Assembly (NCBI GenBank): GCA_001829395.1
Contig: MIBD01000054.1
Location: 229-10,121 of the forward strand
Origin: Spirochaetes bacterium GWF1_49_6
GTDB lineage: Bacteria > Spirochaetota > Brevinematia > Brevinematales > GWF1-51-8
DNA length: 9,893 bases
Direction of reading: 5' to 3'
Shown here in pieces: positions 1 to 4,977 of this stretch. The notes beneath the pieces were generated by a model. The model worked only from the letters and a program-made list of their open reading frames with translations. It made no database searches and was not told the origin of the DNA. A program made the position numbers and the translations under genes. Within the stretch, counting starts at the first letter, position 1; the number at the start of each line of letters is the position of its first letter.

Positions 1-1019
1 ATTATCAATCCGTCGTGTCCGGGTACGAGATTTACGGCGCGACCTATATTCTGATGACCAATGTCTTAGGCAGCGGGGTCGATTTATCCGGGGAAAACAC
101 GAAGATTATCCTCAAGGAAGTTTTCATCGATTTGAATATCGACAAAAATATTTACTTCCGCCTCGGTAAGCAGGTGCTACAATGGGGACAGGGCTACTTC
201 TGGAACCCTACCGATCTGATAAACAGCGAGCTCAAGTCGTTTAACGACCTGAGCCGCTACCGCGAGGGGTCGTTCGGGCTGAAGATCACCATCCCCTATG
301 AAACCTACTTCAATTTCTACGGATTTATCGACGCGCGAAAGGTCGAGAAATTCACCGATTTCGCGGTCGCGGGTAAAATCCAATTCCTGCTGGGAATTAC
401 CGAGATCGCGTTCAGCGGATGGGCGAAGCAGGGATACTATCCTGTTTACGGGTTCGATTTCACCACCGCTCTCGGCGGATTCAATCTCTATGGCGAAATG
501 AGCATATCCTACGGGGATAATCATAAAAGACTTGGCGATCCGGTTATCCTGGGGCCGTATACGAATTATACATTAGTATCGGTCGATGATAAATGGGTGC
601 CGCGTATCACGTTGGGATTCATGCGGACGTTCGACTGGGAAGTCCCGGACCGGATTACGCTGGTTGGAGAGTTTTACTATAACGACGGCGGTTATTACGA
701 TAACGTATTCAAAGACCCCGCGAAAATTAACACGCTATATATGAACAGTCTGTATCAGGCAAATTATAACAGCGTTTATTATGGAGCGATTTTCCTTTCG
801 ATCAGCAGATTCCCGATACAGGATATGTCGGTCTCCGTGAACGCGCTGGGAAATTTCAACGATTATTCGTTCATCGTGATGGGAGGGATCAGTTATACTC
901 CCGTAAATAACTGCACGCTCGGGTTCAATATCTACGGATACCTCGGGGAGGATGACTGCGAGTATACCGCCTCCGGCAACAGGCTGGCATTGGAAGCCAC
1001 CGCAAAAGTAGTATTTTAA
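1..1019 (+). CDS. Probable outer-membrane beta-barrel protein, 5' end cut by window edge
   Basis: The reading frame is open from the window edge (first whole codon at 3), so the GTG at 15 is probably an internal valine and the true start lies upstream. About 338 residues are visible, ending at TAA 1017-1019. The protein is rich in aromatic and glycine residues with alternating hydrophobic and polar positions, as in transmembrane beta-strands, and ends in 'KVVF', a terminal Phe typical of barrels assembled by BamA. Near residues 50-70 (counted from the codon at 15) is the segment 'RLGKQVLQWGQ' followed by 'WNPTDLIN'. This pattern (Gly-Lys-Gln, Trp-Gly, Trp-Asn-Pro-Thr-Asp) resembles a motif I associate with porin-like or DUF1302/alginate-export-type barrels. 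I infer an outer-membrane location and a possible transport role; the substrate is unknown. The signal peptide, if any, is outside the window. The gene stops just before a strong hairpin terminator. Confidence 0.7.
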   Translation, partial: YQSVVSGYEIYGATYILMTNVLGSGVDLSGENTKIILKEVFIDLNIDKNIYFRLGKQVLQWGQGYFWNPTDLINSELKSFNDLSRYREGSFGLKITIPYETYFNFYGFIDARKVEKFTDFAVAGKIQFLLGITEIAFSGWAKQGYYPVYGFDFTTALGGFNLYGEMSISYGDNHKRLGDPVILGPYTNYTLVSVDDKWVPRITLGFMRTFDWEVPDRITLVGEFYYNDGGYYDNVFKDPAKINTLYMNSLYQANYNSVYYGAIFLSISRFPIQDMSVSVNALGNFNDYSFIVMGGISYTPVNNCTLGFNIYGYLGEDDCEYTASGNRLALEATAKVVF

Positions 1020-1030
1020 CGGTTGGTAAA

Positions 1031-1062
1031 AAAAACGACCCCGCATCAGCGGGGTCGTTTTT
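1031..1062. terminator. Bidirectional intrinsic terminator
   Basis: A perfect 14 bp inverted repeat (AAAAACGACCCCGC / GCGGGGTCGTTTTT) surrounds a four-base ATCA loop. The GC core is 9 bp, flanked by an A-run on the left (1028-1035) and a T-run on the right (1058-1062), so it yields a hairpin plus U-tract when read from either strand. It lies 11 bases after the stop of the + strand barrel gene and 15 bases after the stop of the - strand DUF4389 gene, so it probably ends both convergent transcripts. Confidence 0.93.
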
Positions 1063-1077
1063 ATCGTTGAAATAGAA

Positions 1078-1677
1078 TTAAACTTCCTTCCCGGTAAACG
1101 GCGGATAAACATCGGTATAAAAATTCAAATAACCGCCCAATCTCGAAACCCATCTTAAAGTACCGAGAATGAAACCGAACATCTTTTCAGGAAACTTCCC
1201 GGTGAAGAGAATTGCCCAGAAAGAGATAAACGAAATAACCATAACAGCAATCATGCGGAAGTAAAGGATGAAACCATGCGGTATCATCACATAGAAAATG
1301 CCGAAGAATGTGCGGACAAGAAGCATCAGACGGGAAAGCTTCTCAGGATACTCGACATTCAGGGTAATAGGATAACCCGATTCTTTGCCGGTAAACGGCG
1401 GATAAACATCGGTAAGAAACATCATATAAGACATGACGCTAATACCCCATCGCTGGGTTCCGACATTAAAATCAAAGAATTTCTGGGGATACTTCCCGGT
1501 AAAAAGAACAATCCAGAAAGCGAGAAAACCCAAAAAAGCGGTCGCAATTCCGCGGAACATCAGACAGAAGCCATGGGGAATCATCACATAGATGAATCCG
1601 AAGAATGTTCTCGCCAGCAGAAGAAGGCGGGAAACTTTAGGCGGACATGCACCTGAAACAGTAACAGGATAAGCCAT
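1078..1677 (-). CDS. Membrane protein with two tandem DUF4389 units
   Basis: This is a 199-residue protein of unknown function made of two direct repeats about 99 residues long (residues 3-101 and 102-199). Each unit begins 'YP', carries a Pro-x-Lys-x-Ser-Arg-Leu stretch, two strongly hydrophobic segments (about 17-35 and 42-59; 116-134 and 141-158) around 'VMIPHGF', then 'LFTGK', a 'GT.RW' pair and the closing 'TDVYPPFTGKE'. This layout matches DUF4389, a bacterial membrane-protein family without an assigned biochemical role. An ungapped hand alignment gives 57 identities over 97 positions between the units. Four membrane helices are expected, placing it in the inner membrane. The ATG at 1675-1677 is preceded by AGGAGGG (1682-1688). 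It has its own promoter and ends at a shared terminator, so it is probably monocistronic, although the carbonic anhydrase gene lies 134 bp upstream on the same strand. Family membership is fairly sure; function is not known. Confidence 0.88.
   Translation of the reverse strand: MAYPVTVSGACPPKVSRLLLLARTFFGFIYVMIPHGFCLMFRGIATAFLGFLAFWIVLFTGKYPQKFFDFNVGTQRWGISVMSYMMFLTDVYPPFTGKESGYPITLNVEYPEKLSRLMLLVRTFFGIFYVMIPHGFILYFRMIAVMVISFISFWAILFTGKFPEKMFGFILGTLRWVSRLGGYLNFYTDVYPPFTGKEV
1091..1414. repeat. Identical 27-base direct repeat inside the DUF4389 gene
   Basis: The same 27 bases occur at 1091-1117 and 1388-1414, exactly 297 bases (99 codons) apart. On the - strand they encode the tail of each repeat unit ('TDVYPPFTG'). 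They belong to a diverged tandem duplication covering the whole gene. The rest of the units have drifted more, so this block stands out as the best conserved part at DNA level. Confidence 0.9.
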
Positions 1678-1681
1678 AATA

Positions 1682-1688
1682 CCCTCCT
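1682..1688 (-). promoter_or_regulatory. Ribosome binding site of the DUF4389 gene
   Basis: AGGAGGG on the - strand lies four bases before the ATG at 1675-1677. It is a near-perfect anti-SD match at somewhat short spacing and fixes this start. Confidence 0.8.
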
Positions 1689-1727
1689 AGGGAGATTTTT
1701 ATTTACTTAATAAACAAACTTTAAAAG

Positions 1728-1756
1728 AGTTTAAAGTTATTCTATATTTTTGTCAA
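1728..1756 (-). promoter_or_regulatory. Sigma-70-type promoter of the DUF4389 gene
   Basis: Read on the - strand, a perfect -35 box TTGACA (1751-1756) is separated by 17 bases from TAAACT (1728-1733), a 4/6 match to the -10 consensus. Transcription would start near 1720, about 40 bases before the start codon. The surrounding 1690-1800 region is strongly AT-rich. Confidence 0.65.
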
Positions 1757-1811
1757 GAGAAAAATCGAAAATTGCTTAACACTTATCACATTTTTCATAT
1801 CAATAATCCAA

Positions 1812-2399
1812 TTACTCTATCGGTCTGATTATTTCGACTTTTCCGGTACCCAGATCGTAATACGCGCCCGCGACCCCGATTTTCCTCCCCGGATCGTCCC
1901 CGGTAAACCGGCGGCAAATCTCCTCCACATCGTGAGCCGTCTCAATCACATTTCCCTTAATGGCATGCTCCCTGATATCTTCCTTATATTGATTGGCACG
2001 GTAGACTGCTGCCCTGACTTTATCGATCAGTCCCTTGAGTTCGAATGAAAATTTATCCCCGCTCATGGCCGCGTTAAATACCCCGCAGTTCGAATGTCCC
2101 AAAACAAGCACCAGATTTACGCCGAGATACTTGATCGCATATTCCACGCTTCCGACGATATCGACATTCAGGACATTCCCGGCAATCCGTACCACGAACA
2201 GGTCTCCCGGCTTACAGTTAAATATAATCTCCACCGGGACTCTCGCGTCCGAGCACCCGATAATTACCGCAATCGGTTCCTGCGTCACATAGGTCTGGCG
2301 GCGCACTCTATCCAACTCTTCATAATAAATGGAATGCTCGGTCGAATATTGTTGATTTCCTTCGAGCAGGATTTTTAACGCTTCCTCCGCAGGTATCAC
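1812..2399 (-). CDS. Beta-class carbonic anhydrase
   Basis: This 195-residue zinc enzyme interconverts CO2 and bicarbonate in the cytoplasm (no signal peptide). The family signatures are all present: 'CSDAR' with Cys49, Asp51 and Arg53, and 'GHSNCG' with His102 and Cys105. Cys49, His102 and Cys105 are the expected zinc ligands, and Asp51/Arg53 form the usual catalytic dyad. 'RIAGN' (71-75) and the C-terminal 'YYDLGTGKVEI' also fit the family, and the length is normal. The start is GTG at 2397-2399, chosen because GGAGG (2405-2409) sits five bases upstream and the protein begins with the typical helix ('MIPAEEALKILLEGN'). A promoter with a perfect TATAAT lies upstream, facing away from the barrel operon. 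Likely roles are bicarbonate supply for carboxylases or pH balance; no nearby gene narrows this down. I see no convincing hairpin terminator after it, so some transcripts could run into the DUF4389 gene. Confidence 0.96.
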   Translation of the reverse strand: MIPAEEALKILLEGNQQYSTEHSIYYEELDRVRRQTYVTQEPIAVIIGCSDARVPVEIIFNCKPGDLFVVRIAGNVLNVDIVGSVEYAIKYLGVNLVLVLGHSNCGVFNAAMSGDKFSFELKGLIDKVRAAVYRANQYKEDIREHAIKGNVIETAHDVEEICRRFTGDDPGRKIGVAGAYYDLGTGKVEIIRPIE

Positions 2400-2404
2400 A
2401 AGCG

Positions 2405-2409
2405 CCTCC
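2405..2409 (-). promoter_or_regulatory. Ribosome binding site deciding a GTG start
   Basis: GGAGG on the - strand is five bases before GTG 2399-2397. No ATG nearby in frame has a comparable site, so the carbonic anhydrase starts at the GTG. Confidence 0.75.
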
Positions 2410-2449
2410 GAATCGGATACTAAATCTTTACCGTTTTATCTACCCATGT

Positions 2450-2477
2450 ATTATAACCGATTCTGAAAAAAAGTGAA
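2450..2477 (-). promoter_or_regulatory. Promoter of the carbonic anhydrase gene
   Basis: On the - strand a perfect -10 box TATAAT (2450-2455) follows TTCACT (2472-2477, 4/6 match to TTGACA) at 16 bases. The start site would be near 2443, giving a leader of about 44 bases before the GTG. Confidence 0.6.
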
Positions 2478-2542
2478 GAATCAATCCCGTAATTTTCTAA
2501 AATAAACATTTTCAGATATTTGTAAAAATACTCCCTATATTA

Positions 2543-2571
2543 TTGACATGAATTTGGTAGGTAATTACAAT
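2543..2571 (+). promoter_or_regulatory. Strong sigma-70-type promoter of the two-gene envelope operon
   Basis: A perfect -35 box TTGACA (2543-2548) is followed after 17 bases by TACAAT (2566-2571, 5/6 match). Transcription would start near 2578, only about 20 bases before the start codon and just ahead of the ribosome binding site. It is the best promoter in the window and suggests strong constitutive expression unless a repressor acts here; I see no clear operator palindrome. Confidence 0.78.
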
Positions 2572-2583
2572 AGTTTATCAATC

Positions 2584-2591
2584 GGAGGAGG
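2584..2591 (+). promoter_or_regulatory. Ribosome binding site of the first operon gene
   Basis: GGAGGAGG lies six bases before the ATG at 2598 and is an excellent SD sequence that fixes the start. Confidence 0.85.
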
Positions 2592-2597
2592 TGCGGC

Positions 2598-3935
2598 ATG
2601 ATCTGTCGGATTCGAATACGCCATATTATCATGCTTTTTTTATTCATGCTTTTATCGGGCAAAGCATTTTCCGCGTTACCGGGTCTATCTTCATCTGACC
2701 CTCTCACTTTCACCCATCTCCAGGAGTGGATACAGGACTCCCGTTCCTCATTGGAAATGTTCGAACAGACTATCCGCACGGATGTTCTCGCCGCAAGATT
2801 TAATTATTTTTGGAATGATACCGAGTTCTATGTCAAGATGGATGACAGCTCGGTTGTAAAAACCAAAGCTCAGCATGTAACATTTCAGGGAATGTTCTGG
2901 GGACCTATCTTTACCTTCGGGGTATGGGAGGTTCCGGCTACCGTACTTGACCTCGCAGTCCTTATAGCGCAGAATGACGCCAGCTTTGTCTTTAATAAAC
3001 TTAATATGAATATGCTGGAACTGGCCATCGCGGCGAATAAGGCCCAATCGCAATCCAAGGTACCGTTTTCCGGCCTATTGCGCATCAATGTCCTCTTCTC
3101 GATGGATTACCTGCTGATGGATTTAAAGGCCGGCGGTACGAACGGTAAGTCCATACTGGGACGTTCCTACGCAGGTCTCACTTTCAAAATAATGGAAGTT
3201 TATTACTTGTTCGTGGGATTTAATTTCCTTCACTACCCCTATGTATACGGATGGCAATCCTTTGTATCCAACGATAAAGCATTCGCCGGGGTGGCGGGTG
3301 TTCCACGTTACTACTCCGGTACGGAAAACTATGCTCCAGATGATCTTCTTTACGAAACCCGCACCAAACTTTTCTTTTACCAGAATATCCTGAACTTCCT
3401 CCAAATACGTACCCTCCTCAATATCGACGCGGAACAGCTTCTGGATATGGTCGGCGCGGGAGTCATTTTCCGTTTCTGGCAGATGTGGGATTTCAACAGC
3501 ATCTTCTCCTATATCCAGTCTATAGATAAATATACGCTCGATCTGATGGGCAACATCAGGATATTTAAATGGCTGAATATCAACTATAAGTACAATTTAT
3601 CTTTAAAGCCTTTCGACGTGCTCGATTATCTGAAACTCGGCATCGACCTGAATGTCCCGTTAGGGGATTCGGACGCGGGTCCGTATATGTTTTTCGCCCA
3701 TGGATACGCGGCTACCTATATCCGGGATCAGGAGCGTCAATTAGGCTATTACGGCTCAGTAGGATTTTATCTTCCGTTATCTACCTGCCTCGAATTCGGC
3801 GTAGGATATAACGTGGACGAGACGATGGAGAAACTACCGTTCTCCCAGGATAGCCTCACCTATTTCGTTCATTTTGAAATCGGAATGGATAATAACCTGA
3901 ATTATAATCTTGAACCTATATACAGGGAGCCGTAA
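2598..3935 (+). CDS. Secreted, probably outer-membrane beta-barrel protein of unrecognised family
   Basis: I do not recognise this 445-residue protein. It begins with a basic N-terminus and a hydrophobic core (residues 9-21), then 'GKAFS-A', a good signal peptidase I site after Ser25. Residues about 30-60 look helical ('LQEWIQDSRSSLEMFEQTI'). The rest, to about residue 430, alternates aromatic/hydrophobic with polar residues in short stretches, many ending in Tyr, Phe or Trp, as in barrel strands. Near 110-145 a more hydrophobic, possibly helical stretch (about 'VWEVPATVLDLAVLIAQ') interrupts this. There is no lipobox and no terminal Phe (it ends 'YREP'), so a classic C-terminal barrel signal is lacking, although the last likely strand ('TYFVHFEIGMD') is close to the end. 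A strong promoter and ribosome site precede it. The next gene starts one base after its stop, so the two products are probably made together and may act as a pair in the outer membrane. The role is unknown. Confidence 0.75.
   Translation: MICRIRIRHIIMLFLFMLLSGKAFSALPGLSSSDPLTFTHLQEWIQDSRSSLEMFEQTIRTDVLAARFNYFWNDTEFYVKMDDSSVVKTKAQHVTFQGMFWGPIFTFGVWEVPATVLDLAVLIAQNDASFVFNKLNMNMLELAIAANKAQSQSKVPFSGLLRINVLFSMDYLLMDLKAGGTNGKSILGRSYAGLTFKIMEVYYLFVGFNFLHYPYVYGWQSFVSNDKAFAGVAGVPRYYSGTENYAPDDLLYETRTKLFFYQNILNFLQIRTLLNIDAEQLLDMVGAGVIFRFWQMWDFNSIFSYIQSIDKYTLDLMGNIRIFKWLNINYKYNLSLKPFDVLDYLKLGIDLNVPLGDSDAGPYMFFAHGYAATYIRDQERQLGYYGSVGFYLPLSTCLEFGVGYNVDETMEKLPFSQDSLTYFVHFEIGMDNNLNYNLEPIYREP
3925..3929 (+). 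promoter_or_regulatory. Ribosome binding site inside the end of the first operon gene
   Basis: GGGAG sits seven bases before ATG 3937, within the last codons of the upstream gene. It supports the ATG and not the in-frame TTG at 3910, because the signal peptide 'MKKSLILILS' begins exactly there. Confidence 0.75.
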
Positions 3936-3936
3936 G

Positions 3937-4977
3937 ATGAAAAAATCATTAATCCTTATATTATCCCTTGTTGTTTTATTAGGCGCGTCTATTTCGACTG
4001 TGTTTTCCGCGAATTTTATGGGAAAAGACGACGAGGAAACGGTCGATATGGATAAGTATAAAAAGCAAAAAGAGGACTATAAAAACAAGAACAAGAAAAA
4101 GCAGGAAGAGAAGACCACCGATAAGACGCCCAAGGACTCCGATAAACCCGTCAAAATTGACGAAGAGAATAGTCAGCCGGTACAGGAAGTAAATTCGTCC
4201 GAACCTCAACAGGCTTTCTATGATTATGATGAATCGCAGAAGGATGTCCGTGAGAAGGTGTTCGATTTCCTGAAAAACCCCAAGGGATTAACTCTTACCG
4301 CCGGGTATAGTTCGATGGGTTTCTCCAGCTTTTACTCCTTTCTCGACGATACCGAAAAAATCCCGCACCAAATCGATACTATGCTCGAGAACGCTATGGG
4401 GCATCTGAACGGGTTCTGTGTCGGCCTCGAACTCGATCATTCGTTCGTCGATATCCGTTTTTCCCCGAACATGGGGCTTACCCCGAACGTACTTTTCGTA
4501 CAGGTCGACACAGGTGTATTTATCATGAACAGGGAAGAAAAGTATAAAGATACGGTATATATCAATAGCGGGGTGTATTTTTCCGGCACGCTCGTCTCGT
4601 TTACATCCCCGATGTTCGCGCCTTCCTATGTCACCAACTTAAAGCCGATGTATGTGGATATGTTCAATACCGGTATCGGTATCACTCATGTCAGTACTAC
4701 CGTCCCCGCGATATTGGGGCTGGCTATAGCGGATACGGTAATCATCGAGGCCGGCGCCTACTTTAATCTGGGCGTACTTCTGCCGTATTACTTCACCCTC
4801 GATCTCGGATTACTTGCTAATATCGAAATAGAGATCATCCCGGAAACACTCAGGCTCTATATGAAGACCAAATTCGCGAAGTTTAAAAATATGGTCAAAC
4901 GGGAGGGGCATGAGGATAACTATCCTATTTTCTACGATAACGCATTTTTCGATTTGGGAATAGGATATCAGTTCTAG
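3937..4977 (+). CDS. Exported protein with charged linker and barrel-like C-terminal domain, unrecognised family
   Basis: This 346-residue protein starts with a textbook signal peptide ('MKKSLILILS', hydrophobic to about residue 19, likely cleavage after 'TVFSA'). Residues about 28-105 form a low-complexity, Lys/Asp/Glu/Gln-rich stretch ('KKQKEDYKNKNKKKQEEK' and onward), probably disordered or partly coiled and exposed in the periplasm. From about residue 117 to the end the sequence has beta-strand character, opening 'GLTLTAGYSSMGF' and closing 'FFDLGIGYQF'. The final Phe and alternating pattern are the usual C-terminal signal of outer-membrane barrels. It begins one base after the stop of the preceding secreted-protein gene, so the two form an operon and may be functional partners. 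The barrel domain (about 230 residues) would suit a small 8-12-strand barrel. No enzyme motif is visible. Its stop codon overlaps that of the convergent mutS gene. I cannot name the family. Confidence 0.75.
   Translation: MKKSLILILSLVVLLGASISTVFSANFMGKDDEETVDMDKYKKQKEDYKNKNKKKQEEKTTDKTPKDSDKPVKIDEENSQPVQEVNSSEPQQAFYDYDESQKDVREKVFDFLKNPKGLTLTAGYSSMGFSSFYSFLDDTEKIPHQIDTMLENAMGHLNGFCVGLELDHSFVDIRFSPNMGLTPNVLFVQVDTGVFIMNREEKYKDTVYINSGVYFSGTLVSFTSPMFAPSYVTNLKPMYVDMFNTGIGITHVSTTVPAILGLAIADTVIIEAGAYFNLGVLLPYYFTLDLGLLANIEIEIIPETLRLYMKTKFAKFKNMVKREGHEDNYPIFYDNAFFDLGIGYQF

Larger units (their letters stand above)
2400..2597. other. Divergent intergenic region
   Basis: This 198-base AT-rich spacer separates the carbonic anhydrase gene (- strand) from the envelope operon (+ strand). 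It contains both promoters and both ribosome sites. About 65 bases (2478-2542) lie between the two -35 boxes. They hold short A/T-rich imperfect inverted repeats, such as ATTTT-CT-AAAAT near 2492-2503, but nothing I can call an operator with confidence. Confidence 0.6.

Noticed and set aside
15..17. GTG at 15 as the true start of the first gene
   Set aside because: The frame is open to the window edge, there is no ribosome site, and the protein would lack a signal peptide although it looks like a barrel.
1276..1656. 126-codon open frame on the + strand opposite the DUF4389 gene
   Set aside because: The opposite strand has clear repeats, promoter and ribosome site; this frame is low-complexity and charged, a shadow.
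1678..1811. Possible terminator after the carbonic anhydrase gene
   Set aside because: The region is AT-rich with T-runs, but I found no stable inverted repeat.
1908..1925. CCGGTAAACCGGCGG in the carbonic anhydrase gene, resembling the 27-base repeat in the DUF4389 gene
   Set aside because: The likeness is short and follows from both coding for Phe-Thr-Gly; flanks do not match.
3910..3936. TTG start at 3910 for the second envelope gene
   Set aside because: It overlaps the upstream gene and would add nine residues before an ideal signal peptide. The ATG at 3937 has GGGAG seven bases ahead.
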